36,144 bases of DNA, from positions 1 through 36,144 of the forward strand of contig CAAGJS010000107.1 of NCBI GenBank assembly GCA_900770275.1. The letters run 5' to 3'. The stretch comes from Erysipelotrichaceae bacterium (GTDB lineage: Bacteria > Bacillota_I > Bacilli_A > Erysipelotrichales > Erysipelotrichaceae). The position numbers and the translations under genes are program-made. Positions 25,677-34,144 of the stretch are shown in pieces. The notes under the pieces are model-generated. The model searched no databases. It worked only from the letters and a program-made list of their open reading frames with translations, and had not been told where the DNA came from. The first letter of the stretch is position 1. Every line of letters starts with the position of its first letter.

Positions 25677-27026
25677 TCATTCCCGAACCGTCTCACCTTC
25701 AGAGACGCCTTCGGTACTATCCTTCTTGAAAATAATCTTGAACGTCATAAACATGATCCGTATATCGAGAAGAATCGAAAAGTTTTCGATGTACGTCACA
25801 TCAAACAGAAGTTTGTCGCGCAGTTTCGTGTTGTATTTGCCATATACCTGGGCATAACCGGTCAGTCCCGCTTTTGCCTTTAAGCGATACTGGAACTCGG
25901 GAAGATCCTTCAGAATCTGGTCCATGATCTCCGGCCGTTCCGGGCGGGGCCCGACAACGGACATGTCGCCTTTGAGAATATTGATCAGCTGCGGCAGCTC
26001 ATCAATCCGCGTAGCACGGATCTTTTTCCCTACCTTCGTAATACGGTCATCATGCTCGGCCGCAAGTCTTGCGACGCCATCCTTCTCGGCATCAATCTTC
26101 ATGGAACGGAACTTGATGATTTCGAAGGGACGGCCGTATTGCGTTAAACGCCGCTGACGATAGAAGACAGGCCCCCCGTCCTCGGACTTGATGGCTATAG
26201 CCGTCACTAACATGATCGGTGAAGTCAGCACCAGGAAGAAGACTGCAAAAATGATGTCCCAAAGACGCTTGATGATTTTTTCCAGCTGCGATGGGCCGAA
26301 TCTGCCTGCCCTCAATACCGGCGTATCAACAAGATAGACGTTGCGCGCACTGTTCAGGATCACATCATAGAGGTCCGGAATGATATAGACGCTCCTGCCT
26401 GCGGCATAGCAGTCGCCGACAAGCTTTTCCTTGTTTTCCGGCTTCAGTCCGGACGCAATGACGCATTCATACTGCGGCAGCGTTTCCAGTTCCTTTTCCG
26501 CTTCCGCAAAGGTGGACGATTTTTCGATGCGGTAGGCATTTGCCTGATAGCGCTGAATGCTCAGGAGTATATCCGGATTATCCTCCTCATAGATCAGCCA
26601 GGTACGGCGCGGAGGAAACAGATGATAATAGAGCTTGTTGATGAAGATATTCAGGAAGACGGTAATACCTACCTCAATCAGCAGATAAAGGAAAAAATCA
26701 CTCAGCGGCAGTAAATGCTTGCGCGTCAGAGTCACCTGAAGGAAGATGATCAGATTCGAAAAGATCAGGGAAATGATCTGTGAAAAAATCAGATCACCGG
26801 TCTTCTTATAACCGATCTGAAAGCCCTCGTAAACCGAATTGAAAATGATGAGCAGCACCGCATAAATCCCTACGACAAGAATATTGCCGCGCATAAAGTA
26901 ATACACGTAGGTACGGTAATATTTGAACCAGATCAGCCAGAAGACAAAACTTAATACCAGAATCTCGACCGCATTGATCAAAAACCGTACGGAATTCTGC
27001 GTTCTCTCATTGTTCTGCAGTTTCAT
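25677..27026 (-). CDS. Undecaprenyl-phosphate sugar-1-phosphate transferase (CpsE/WbaP type), initiates repeat unit
   Basis: A 449-residue protein with four to five N-terminal membrane segments (about 14-135), a central cytoplasmic domain (about 140-240), a further hydrophobic segment (258-280) and the C-terminal sugar transferase domain. Motifs: KFRSMK (305-310), the DELPQL catalytic stretch (342-347), KGDMSVVGPRPERPE (352-366) and KAGLTGYAQVYGKYN. It loads a hexose-1-phosphate (Gal-1-P or Glc-1-P in CpsE/WbaP enzymes; 6-deoxy-HexNAc in others) onto undecaprenyl phosphate, the committed step. It has no ribosome site; a TAAAAT hexamer lies 9 nt before the ATG, within the end of the preceding gene (see 27027-27041). 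capE follows at 14 nt. Confidence 0.9.
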   Translation of the reverse strand: MKLQNNERTQNSVRFLINAVEILVLSFVFWLIWFKYYRTYVYYFMRGNILVVGIYAVLLIIFNSVYEGFQIGYKKTGDLIFSQIISLIFSNLIIFLQVTLTRKHLLPLSDFFLYLLIEVGITVFLNIFINKLYYHLFPPRRTWLIYEEDNPDILLSIQRYQANAYRIEKSSTFAEAEKELETLPQYECVIASGLKPENKEKLVGDCYAAGRSVYIIPDLYDVILNSARNVYLVDTPVLRAGRFGPSQLEKIIKRLWDIIFAVFFLVLTSPIMLVTAIAIKSEDGGPVFYRQRRLTQYGRPFEIIKFRSMKIDAEKDGVARLAAEHDDRITKVGKKIRATRIDELPQLINILKGDMSVVGPRPERPEIMDQILKDLPEFQYRLKAKAGLTGYAQVYGKYNTKLRDKLLFDVTYIENFSILLDIRIMFMTFKIIFKKDSTEGVSEGETVRE

Positions 27027-27041
27027 ACAGGGGTTATTTTA
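27027..27041 (-). promoter_or_regulatory. Possible -10 directly before the cpsE-type start (leaderless candidate)
   Basis: The coding strand reads TAAAAT (27041-27036), then 9 nt (AACCCCTGT), then ATG, with no Shine-Dalgarno. If the hexamer is a -10, transcription would begin at or next to the start codon. The hexamer overlaps the stop codon of the upstream gene (TAA at 27034-27036 end region), so it may be chance. Confidence 0.25.
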
Positions 27042-28677
27042 CAACAGATTGGTTATCTACGCCCGATAATTGAAGACGAAGCTCACCTGCCGAAAGCTCT
27101 TTCAGCACCGGTCCGCCGCTCAGCCAGGGGTCAGAGGATGTCATCGAATACGGATTTTCCGTATCAAGATACACATATGCAGGATAACGATCCGGATGCG
27201 AAGAGATGTAATCATCCATGCATGCAGTGTACTCGTCCTCTTCCCAGAAATACATATAGGTCGAATTCGCCGCGATTCGTTTCTCGAGAGCCAGGTACTC
27301 CCATGTGTTAGACGTGATGAGATAGGCATAATCGCAGTCCGTTTGCCTGTTGATAAACGCAATATCAGAAAGACGATGCTCATATCCGGATACGTTTTCA
27401 CTGGAATCGTAAAGTCCTGCCATCGGTCCCTCATCAATGCGTACAGAAAAGTCTGAATAGCCTCCGTAAACATTGATGATCTTAAACAGGATAAGTACAG
27501 CAATGATCAATCCATAGAGAACTTCATCGGCTCTCTCATCCGGTTTCAGATCAAGCGCCGAAAAGGCAATCCCAATGATCAGAGGACCGGCAAAGGAACG
27601 TGGACCTACATTGCTCGAAAGAAACAGCGCAATGGAATAGGCAATCGAAAGAAACATCGCAGCAGATACATCAAAAGATGTGCCGAAGAGAATCATCTTA
27701 TTAAGGAAGAAGATCGCCGCAGGCACGAGAATGACTGTAAACCCTCCTACCTCAAGCTGATAACGGCTGATCAAAAGCAGCCAGAGAATACTGAGAACCG
27801 TAAACCCGAAAGAAACTGCCAGCAGCTTTTTCTTTTCCGCTTCACCCTTCTTTCGAAACAGAACGGAGAGGATCAGACACACCGGCATGGACACAACCAA
27901 CGGACCGAAACCGTAATAGAGACGGCCAAAATTCTTGTAGATCTGAACGGCCAATGATGTGGTATGGCTCGGGTCAATCAGATGCCGCAGCCCATAGACT
28001 ACAGAAGAAAGATCTGCCCGCGAAAATACAAAGACCAGGAACAAACCTGCCGCGATCACAACGCCAAGCGTAAAGAATCCGGCACAGCGGCGGGAAACAG
28101 CGGATGGCCGAACAAGCGAAACGATAATCATCCCAACATAGAGCAGTGCTAAATATGGAGTACATAAGACCGCCCAGGAAAAAACAAGACCGGAAAGAAT
28201 GCTGCGAACACGATCCTTTCCCTGCCGGTCGATAAGAAGAAAGCTCAGAATCAGAAATCCGGGCCCCATGGTATTATAGGAAAGCGCCTGAATATTGAAT
28301 GGCGTAAATGCCATATATAAGGCTGCGGCAGCTACCGCACGATAACCGTGGCTGCGATAGCGGAAAAAAACCGCCGCTCCAACAAGACTCGTAAAGAGTA
28401 TATAGAAGACACGAAATCCTAGGACGATGCCGGTATTGGAATGAAACAGCAGCCGGTACAGATGAACAAGCGGATAAAGAAAAACGGATATCATCTGCGC
28501 TATGTGCCAGTCATCCGCAAACAGGCCGTCTCCCTGTTCCAGCCTCCAGCCAAGACTGATGTAAAAATGCTCGTCGCTGGATCCCATGCCGCGGCTCGCC
28601 TTCCATAGCTGCAGGCAGAACATCAGTGCCAGAACCAGAAGAAATGCAATTGTTGGAGAAATTCGTTTCTTTGTCAT
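27034..28677 (-). CDS. Polytopic membrane protein, GT-C-like (first gene of the second operon)
   Basis: A 547-residue protein with a first membrane segment at about 8-25 and then GMGSSDEHFYISLGWRLEQG (about 30-49). The Asp-Glu pair there is placed like the catalytic acidic residue in the first periplasmic loop of GT-C enzymes. About eleven more hydrophobic segments reach to about residue 410, and a soluble C-terminal part contains ITSNTWEYLALEKRI. It is probably a polyprenyl-linked sugar transferase, but there is no specific family match that I can claim. It overlaps or abuts the cpsE-type gene (7-nt gap). It lacks a ribosome site; CAGGATAAAATC lies close before the ATG. Confidence 0.65.
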   Translation of the reverse strand: MTKKRISPTIAFLLVLALMFCLQLWKASRGMGSSDEHFYISLGWRLEQGDGLFADDWHIAQMISVFLYPLVHLYRLLFHSNTGIVLGFRVFYILFTSLVGAAVFFRYRSHGYRAVAAAALYMAFTPFNIQALSYNTMGPGFLILSFLLIDRQGKDRVRSILSGLVFSWAVLCTPYLALLYVGMIIVSLVRPSAVSRRCAGFFTLGVVIAAGLFLVFVFSRADLSSVVYGLRHLIDPSHTTSLAVQIYKNFGRLYYGFGPLVVSMPVCLILSVLFRKKGEAEKKKLLAVSFGFTVLSILWLLLISRYQLEVGGFTVILVPAAIFFLNKMILFGTSFDVSAAMFLSIAYSIALFLSSNVGPRSFAGPLIIGIAFSALDLKPDERADEVLYGLIIAVLILFKIINVYGGYSDFSVRIDEGPMAGLYDSSENVSGYEHRLSDIAFINRQTDCDYAYLITSNTWEYLALEKRIAANSTYMYFWEEDEYTACMDDYISSHPDRYPAYVYLDTENPYSMTSSDPWLSGGPVLKELSAGELRLQLSGVDNQSVVK

Positions 28678-28721
28678 AAATCAAGTCGATTTTATCCTGA
28701 AACCGGAGAAAGGAGAAGAAC
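28678..28721. promoter_or_regulatory. Divergent intergenic region, possible promoters
   Basis: This 44-nt gap separates the second operon (minus, start 28677) from the EpsD-like gene (plus, start 28722). On the minus strand TAAAAT (28694-28689) lies 11 nt before ATG 28677, which has no Shine-Dalgarno. On the plus strand there is a strong ribosome site, AAAGGAG, before the GTG at 28722, but no clear -10 is visible in the gap. Confidence 0.35.
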
Positions 28722-29816
28722 GTGAAGATATTATTTGTCACTACGCTGGATCTGCAGATCGATACCTTTCACCACCGCACGATCAAATATCTTGCGGATG
28801 AAGGAAATATCGTCGATGTCGCAACCAACGGGACGAAGACATGGGAAGGTGTCCACGCAAAATATACGGTTCCCTTTCACCGCAATCCGCTTCATCCGGA
28901 TAATCTCAAGGCCAGGAACATGCTGCGGAAGCTGATTCAGGAAAACCGATACGACATCATTTCGTGCCACTCCCCTTCGGGCGGATTCTTTGGACGCATG
29001 GCCGCCAAAGGTCTTGATGTAAAAGTGATCTATACGGCGCACGGCTTCCATTTCTGGAACGGTGCTCCTCTTGTTAACCGGGTCGTCTTCAAGAAAATGG
29101 AGGCGCTGGCCGCGCACTGGACGGATGTTTTGGTCACGATCAATCCCGAAGACTACGCAGCGGCTCAGAAGTTTCATTACAAGCCGAACGGAAAGGCAGT
29201 ACTCATTCCCGGAGTCGGGGTCGATGTCAAAGGCATCAAGGCAATGAGAACAGAAAAAGACATCATCCGCAGGGAACTGAATATCCCGGAAGATGCTTTT
29301 GTGATGTATTCCATCGGTGAGCTGATTCCGCGCAAAAATCATATCTTTGTTCTGGAGACTCTGGAGGAAACCTTCCGCAGCCACCCGGATCTGCATTATT
29401 TCATTGCCGGCAACGGTGCCCTTACGGATGAACTGACGCAATGGATCAGGGAACATAACCTCATGGATCAAATTCATCTGCTCGGTTTCCGCAAAGATGC
29501 ACGTAGACTGATGTACGGGATGGACCTGTTCCTCTTTCCTTCCAAACAGGAAGGACTGCCCGTTGCAGTTATCGAGGCGATGGCAGCCGGTCTTCCCGTC
29601 ATCGCATCGGATATCCGCGGCAGCCACGATCTGATCCGTAATGAAGAAAACGGCATGCTCTATCCGGTGACTGATGCGGCAGGCTTTCTCGCCGCCTTCC
29701 AAAAGCTCTATGCTTCCCCGGCGCTTCGTCAGAAACTCGGCAGGCAAGCGTCACTCGATGCCGATGCATATTCACTGGAAGAAGTAGAACCGAAAATCCT
29801 GGCACTCTATCATTGA
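28722..29816 (+). CDS. Glycosyltransferase family 4 (EpsD/CapM-like)
   Basis: The 364 residues start at a GTG (28722) with AAAGGAG in front. It begins KILFVTTLDLQIDTFH, then has DIISCHSPSGGFFGRMAAK, YTAHGFHFWNG, LIPGVGVDV at the domain linker, IGELIPRKNHIFVLETLE and FPSKQEGLPVAVIEAMAAGLP with the two glutamates of the E-x7-E motif. This arrangement is common in EpsD- and CapM-type enzymes, which add a HexNAc or hexose to the lipid-linked sugar. It is a single gene, divergent from the second operon. Its stop is only 3 nt from the end of the convergent acyltransferase gene. Confidence 0.9.
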   Translation: MKILFVTTLDLQIDTFHHRTIKYLADEGNIVDVATNGTKTWEGVHAKYTVPFHRNPLHPDNLKARNMLRKLIQENRYDIISCHSPSGGFFGRMAAKGLDVKVIYTAHGFHFWNGAPLVNRVVFKKMEALAAHWTDVLVTINPEDYAAAQKFHYKPNGKAVLIPGVGVDVKGIKAMRTEKDIIRRELNIPEDAFVMYSIGELIPRKNHIFVLETLEETFRSHPDLHYFIAGNGALTDELTQWIREHNLMDQIHLLGFRKDARRLMYGMDLFLFPSKQEGLPVAVIEAMAAGLPVIASDIRGSHDLIRNEENGMLYPVTDAAGFLAAFQKLYASPALRQKLGRQASLDADAYSLEEVEPKILALYH

Positions 29817-29819
29817 GGG

Positions 29820-30854
29820 TCAGGATTTCTTTTTGAACAGGACAAGAAACAGCAGTACCAGAACGATGGAAAAACCAAAATACAGAGCAAACTGAGCAAT
29901 CCATGGAACTGACACAGACAAATTCAATGCCTGAATCAGATAAATCACAAAAATATGAGCGATGTAGATATCCATCGAATGATGTGACAGCCACAGAAGC
30001 CAGCGCCTTTCTTCCTTCCAGGCACCTTTCCGCAATGCAACAAGCAGATCCACAGCCAGGGAAATGATCATGCCATAGGAAATGTAAAACAGCTGCGGCG
30101 GATATTTGTAATCCTGCAGTGACGGCCACCCAAGGACGATGCCAAAGACAAGGAAAACAATTCCAGAAACAGAAAGAACAACAGTTTTTTCTTTTTCCTT
30201 CATCCGCTGCAGCGCAATGCCCAGTCCCGAAATCATCGCATAGGAAACGGTATAGAAGACGATGTAATTCAACAGCTTCAAGGTCGTTCCGGAAACATAA
30301 AGTCCGGCAGCGTATATCAGGACTTCATTGACAGCCAGCACCGCACCGAAACAGATGGCAGACCATACTGCTCCCTTTTTCGAAACTGTTTTCTCAAGCA
30401 GAGGATTGAAAATCGCAGACGTAAAGAAGACACGGAACACCCAGACAAACTGAATCCCCCCGGAGGTCAATGCAAACGAAGAAATAATGTATCTCCATCC
30501 AAAGGAAATACCAAAGATAAAGTGGAAGAACAGAAAGAAAAAGACCAGAAACACCCAGACCGGAACCACAAGGCGCCGGAACCGTTTCAGAACATACCTG
30601 ATCCACGATCCAAATGAGGAACTGTCCTCACCCACTTTTTTTGCACAGGCATAGCTCATTCCCGATGCCAGAACCAGCATCGTAACATCAAACTCCCGCA
30701 CCTCAAATAAAGGTCCGGGAATACTGCAGTGTGCAAGAATGACACCAATCAGACCAAGCACACGCAGAACATCGATGCCGATATCACGCTTCTTTTCCGC
30801 AGTTTCAGCTTTTCCCTGCTTGCTATCGCTATTTGCCTGTTTTCTTTCCGCCAT
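29820..30854 (-). CDS. Acyltransferase 3 family membrane protein
   Basis: The 344 residues have a charged cytoplasmic N-terminus (about 25 residues) and then IGIDVLRVLGLIGVILAHCSIP, the conserved first membrane segment of acyltransferase 3 proteins with the catalytic His. KRFRRLVVPVWVFLVFF gives the usual RRL/P element and SHHSMDIYIAHIFVIYL the C-terminal helix. About ten membrane segments are seen. Members O-acetylate (or otherwise acylate) extracellular polysaccharides or peptidoglycan using cytoplasmic acyl-CoA. This protein therefore probably acetylates the polymer made here. It is monocistronic. TATAAT lies only 8 nt before its ATG and there is no ribosome site. Confidence 0.85.
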   Translation of the reverse strand: MAERKQANSDSKQGKAETAEKKRDIGIDVLRVLGLIGVILAHCSIPGPLFEVREFDVTMLVLASGMSYACAKKVGEDSSSFGSWIRYVLKRFRRLVVPVWVFLVFFFLFFHFIFGISFGWRYIISSFALTSGGIQFVWVFRVFFTSAIFNPLLEKTVSKKGAVWSAICFGAVLAVNEVLIYAAGLYVSGTTLKLLNYIVFYTVSYAMISGLGIALQRMKEKEKTVVLSVSGIVFLVFGIVLGWPSLQDYKYPPQLFYISYGMIISLAVDLLVALRKGAWKEERRWLLWLSHHSMDIYIAHIFVIYLIQALNLSVSVPWIAQFALYFGFSIVLVLLFLVLFKKKS

Positions 30855-30916
30855 GCTCTGTCATTATACCGTCTGCGGTTCTCTCATGCTTACACGCAGC
30901 GGGTATAATAAGGCCT
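30855..30916. promoter_or_regulatory. Two divergent -10 boxes directly before two start codons
   Basis: A perfect TATAAT lies on the minus strand (30868-30863), 8 nt before ATG 30854. Another lies on the plus strand (30903-30908), 8 nt before ATG 30917. Neither gene has a Shine-Dalgarno. With the usual 6-8 nt between -10 and start of transcription, both mRNAs would be leaderless. The -35 elements are poor. Confidence 0.5.
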
Positions 30917-32209
30917 ATGGAAAAGTGTCTTGTCATTCCGGGACCTTTCGTCCCCTATAACGATACAATTACGCAGCTGGTGTACAAACAGCTGCGCCTG
31001 CTTGACTTTGATTATGATGTCTGTGCCCTTGGCAACCCGGAAGATCCGGGATTGAAGGCACTGCTGGAAAAGGACCCGTCCTATTCGCGTTTCCATATTC
31101 ATACGGTCGATAAGTACAATAACGTCCTTTTCAGCATAAAGAACGTAGACCTCATCAAAGGCCTCAGGCATATGAAGCGCTATGTTGAAACAGCTGTCTC
31201 CATGTATGATGGGCAGCCCGTCATCTATACCAACAGCTGGCCATGCTATACGGTGCGGCCTGCCCTTGCGATCAAAAAGGAACATCCCGAAGTACTCTGG
31301 ATCGCCTCGTTCTCGGATCCGATCAATCACAGTCCGTACAAGTTCGATACAGAAACTTACAAAGCCTACTCTCTTCCGGAGAAGATCGCCTTCAACCTGT
31401 ATTGCAAATACTATGTCGTTGATCAGGATGAAGCCAATGCGTTTACGCACGCGGATATTCTTGTCTTCATCTGCCAAGAGCAGCGTGATTTCATGATTCA
31501 GCAGTACGTCACTTATTTCCATACCGTCCCCGAAGAAGAGATCCGCAGAAAATGCGTCGTTGTCCCGCTGAACTATGTGCCGGAATGGAACCAATTGAGT
31601 GTCAATGAAACTGAAACAAAGAAAATCCCGGAAGACATAGGCAGCCCCAGCCATCCGTATGTTCTGGCTCACTTTGGCCGTGTATACGGGCTGCGGCTGA
31701 TTGCGGAGTTTATACACGCAGTCAAATTATTCCACGATGCGCATCCCGAGTTTTCCTTCCGCATTGATCAGTATGGTGAATTTCGCAAGAGTGACCGGAA
31801 TCTGATTGTGTCACTTGGTTTAACGGATCTGTTTCGGATCCATGAGAAAGTTCCATATGATGAATGCATTGAACGGATGAAGGAGGCCGACGGCTGTCTG
31901 CTATTTGATACGATTCTGCCGGAGGATCAGATCCAGCCCTATCTCCCCAGTAAGATTCTTGAATACTCCCTGCTGAAGAAACAGGTGCTTGCCGTATCTA
32001 CAAAAACATCCCCTGCATACCGGATCTGTAAAGAAAGCGATGCGATTGCCTGTACCTATGACCGTTACGATATTCAAAAAGGTCTGGAAGAGCTGCTGAT
32101 TCAAAAGAAACCTTCCGTTGTAAACTACGCAGAAACAAACGCAGAAGCTGTGCGGCCTCTGCGTTTGAAAATTGATTCATTTCAAAACAAAAATGTACTG
32201 GGTTCTTAA
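30917..32209 (+). CDS. GT-B-type glycosyltransferase-like protein
   Basis: 430 residues from ATG 30917. The frame is open upstream to 30833, but that part overlaps the divergent acyltransferase start and has no gene-like start. The N-terminus is EKCLVIPGPFVPYNDTITQL, unlike the classic GT4 start. The middle has YTNSWPCYTVRPALAIKKEH and LWIASFSDP, and the second half has YVLAHFGRVYGLRLIAEFI and CLLFDTILPEDQIQPYLPSKI, which resembles the donor region of GT-B enzymes. I would call it glycosyltransferase family 4-like. Its last 33 nt overlap the end of the convergent gene 32177-33685. Confidence 0.7.
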   Translation: MEKCLVIPGPFVPYNDTITQLVYKQLRLLDFDYDVCALGNPEDPGLKALLEKDPSYSRFHIHTVDKYNNVLFSIKNVDLIKGLRHMKRYVETAVSMYDGQPVIYTNSWPCYTVRPALAIKKEHPEVLWIASFSDPINHSPYKFDTETYKAYSLPEKIAFNLYCKYYVVDQDEANAFTHADILVFICQEQRDFMIQQYVTYFHTVPEEEIRRKCVVVPLNYVPEWNQLSVNETETKKIPEDIGSPSHPYVLAHFGRVYGLRLIAEFIHAVKLFHDAHPEFSFRIDQYGEFRKSDRNLIVSLGLTDLFRIHEKVPYDECIERMKEADGCLLFDTILPEDQIQPYLPSKILEYSLLKKQVLAVSTKTSPAYRICKESDAIACTYDRYDIQKGLEELLIQKKPSVVNYAETNAEAVRPLRLKIDSFQNKNVLGS

Positions 32210-33685
32210 ATCCCCACGATAGTTTTCACCGGTCGATACATGGGCCAGCGAATAGTTGCTTTGCAGCAGTGCGTCGGTTTCCGGATCGTCCAGATGCCCG
32301 GATGGAAGGATGATGCACCAGATGATGCGCTGGTGCAGAACTTCTTTGAATTGTTCCGTAATCGAAGGATCAAAGATCGCATGGAAATCCTGCAGCGTAA
32401 AATGTTTCCAGGCCGGAACCAGATCACCGATCAGATAAACATCCGCCTCGGTATTGTAGGCAAGAACCGAGTCTTCCAGGTTGTTTTCATAGATGAATTC
32501 CTTGGACTCTTCGCTTGCCTGGTAGATACTTTCGCTCCATTTTGCATAGGTCAGTACGCGCCAGCCATCCAGAGCGAAATCATAACCAAAAGAGAACACA
32601 AACAGCAGGACAACTGCAGCACAAGTCTTTTTCGACCTGCCTGCCCCTTTCCAGCGCTCTATCGCCAGTGCGATCATCAGTGCATACAGCGGAACGTTGC
32701 ACGCAACATAATGTGCTACGACATTTCCAAGTGACTGTCCGATGATGGCCGTAATCGTGGTGCAGGCAAAGAAAGCTGTATAACTGTTCTTCCCTTCTTT
32801 TCGCCAGAAGTGAATCAGATATCCCAGCACCACCACAAACAGAACGGCATACTGGGCATTGGCTCCAAAGATACCGAACCCGTCCATGCGGCGATTCGTA
32901 TAGAGAAAATTAAAGAGGAACGTTCCATAGATAAAATCATCAAAAGCACCGTGCCAGGCGAAGTAGGCGCTGACGACTCCAAATACGACGCCCGTCCCTG
33001 CCAAAAACAGCAGGATGCTTTTGAAGAGGCCCGCAAACCAGTGCTGCCGGCAATAGGCAATCGCCAGAAACAGGCAGACGCCAAGAATCACCATGCCGTT
33101 AGTCGCCTTCGTCATTAAGGCGATGCCGAAGCAAATGCCGATCAGAAAGACGCTCAATGGCCTGAGCTTAACCTGCACATTGCCATCCTGATCCGTGAGC
33201 CAGCGGTATACCGCATAGACCGGATACACGGTAAAAGGAAGTACATGAACTTCCGGAATATTCAGACAGAATGCGAAAAGCCAGACGCCAAAGGCCGTGA
33301 GCAGGCAGGCATTAATAGCAGTCTGCCGGTTTCTTTTCTGCAGGAAATGCCACTCCATGGCAAGTGAAATAAAAACGATCACACTGCAGACAAGAAACGG
33401 TCCCAGGCGGCTGTCCGCAATCCGAAAGCCAAGGGCGTTGACAAGAAAGGTAAACGGCCCCTTTTGATCGAACAGATCGCGGTACGGAAGAGCGCCATGG
33501 ACCCACCCTCTGCCGATCACCATATAGATGCCGTTGTCGGTTGCGGCTACCTTCCCTAAAGGTGAATCAAACGGAAACAGCAAAAGACATAGGACAAAGT
33601 ATACGACAGCGAGAAGAAGAAACGCCGCCAGATGGTGGCTGTCAAAGTATGCGAACAGCTGATGGATTCCCCTGTTTCTCTGCAT
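32177..33685 (-). CDS. GT-C-like polytopic membrane glycosyltransferase
   Basis: 502 residues from ATG 33685. A longer TTG start at 33733 would overlap gtrA by 38 nt and is less likely. After the first membrane segment comes TDNGIYMVIGRGWVHGALPY (49-68), then RDLFDQKGPFTFL. This is the block shared with the GT-C genes at 727-2159 and 34145-35611; Asp50 may be the catalytic acid. About ten to eleven more segments follow, with a C-terminal soluble part (EFIYENNLEDSVLAYNTEADVY style). It probably transfers a sugar from a polyprenyl carrier outside the membrane. It sits 10 nt after gtrA, which fits side-branch addition. No ribosome site is visible, so translation is probably coupled to gtrA. Confidence 0.8.
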   Translation of the reverse strand: MQRNRGIHQLFAYFDSHHLAAFLLLAVVYFVLCLLLFPFDSPLGKVAATDNGIYMVIGRGWVHGALPYRDLFDQKGPFTFLVNALGFRIADSRLGPFLVCSVIVFISLAMEWHFLQKRNRQTAINACLLTAFGVWLFAFCLNIPEVHVLPFTVYPVYAVYRWLTDQDGNVQVKLRPLSVFLIGICFGIALMTKATNGMVILGVCLFLAIAYCRQHWFAGLFKSILLFLAGTGVVFGVVSAYFAWHGAFDDFIYGTFLFNFLYTNRRMDGFGIFGANAQYAVLFVVVLGYLIHFWRKEGKNSYTAFFACTTITAIIGQSLGNVVAHYVACNVPLYALMIALAIERWKGAGRSKKTCAAVVLLFVFSFGYDFALDGWRVLTYAKWSESIYQASEESKEFIYENNLEDSVLAYNTEADVYLIGDLVPAWKHFTLQDFHAIFDPSITEQFKEVLHQRIIWCIILPSGHLDDPETDALLQSNYSLAHVSTGENYRGDLRTQYIFVLK

Positions 33686-33695
33686 TGCGTTAGTC

Positions 33696-34109
33696 TTACT
33701 TCGCTTCCTTCTTTTTGGAGAAACGCTTGACAATAAACGTCATAAATAGATAGTTGACCGGTACGTAGATCGGGACTGAGATCAGCTTCGCCCACCGCTG
33801 CGGAACGCCAAGGCCGCGGGTCAGTACTTCAACGATCACAAAGGAAATAATCCATCCCGGAACATAGCTGACCGGGAAGGCAAAGAAACTCTTCCAGGCA
33901 TAAGGCTCATGATAGGTAAACTTCATATTCATGAGGTACGAAGGAATAAAAGCAAGCACATCCGCAATGATGCTGGCGATGCCCGCCTCGACACCGGCCA
34001 GGATCAGCGCCTTGTTAATCAGTAGTGCAATGACCGTATTGATCACACCGATCACGGCAAAGGTAATAAACTGACGGTTCAAAAACTTTTCTTTCAACTT
34101 GTTCCACAT
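33696..34109 (-). CDS. GtrA-family membrane protein
   Basis: The 137 residues have four membrane segments and the typical start RQFITFAVIGVINTVIALLI, then DVLAFIPSYLMNMKFTY and VPVNYLFMTFIVKRF. GtrA proteins are small flippase-like partners in glycosylation by GtrB/GtrC-type systems and in arabinogalactan and teichoic acid modification; they are thought to move polyprenyl-phosphate sugars. It is placed between two GT-C-like genes that could use such sugars. AGGA lies 8 nt before the ATG. No GtrB (polyprenyl-phosphate sugar synthase) is in the window. Confidence 0.9.
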   Translation of the reverse strand: MWNKLKEKFLNRQFITFAVIGVINTVIALLINKALILAGVEAGIASIIADVLAFIPSYLMNMKFTYHEPYAWKSFFAFPVSYVPGWIISFVIVEVLTRGLGVPQRWAKLISVPIYVPVNYLFMTFIVKRFSKKKEAK

Positions 34110-34144
34110 ATTCTGTTTCCTGCTGTTTCCTTATTCTTGTTCTG

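Noticed and set aside
28731..29747. 338-codon open frame on the minus strand
   Set aside because: It is antisense to the clear GT4 gene 28722-29816 and has no recognisable domain or start context.
30833..30916. N-terminal extension of the GT-B protein to 30833
   Set aside because: The extra 28 residues would overlap the divergent acyltransferase start and both -10 boxes, and they do not resemble a glycosyltransferase start.
30890..31717. 275-codon open frame on the minus strand
   Set aside because: It is antisense to the GT-B gene 30917-32209, starts inside it and would run over the divergent promoter.
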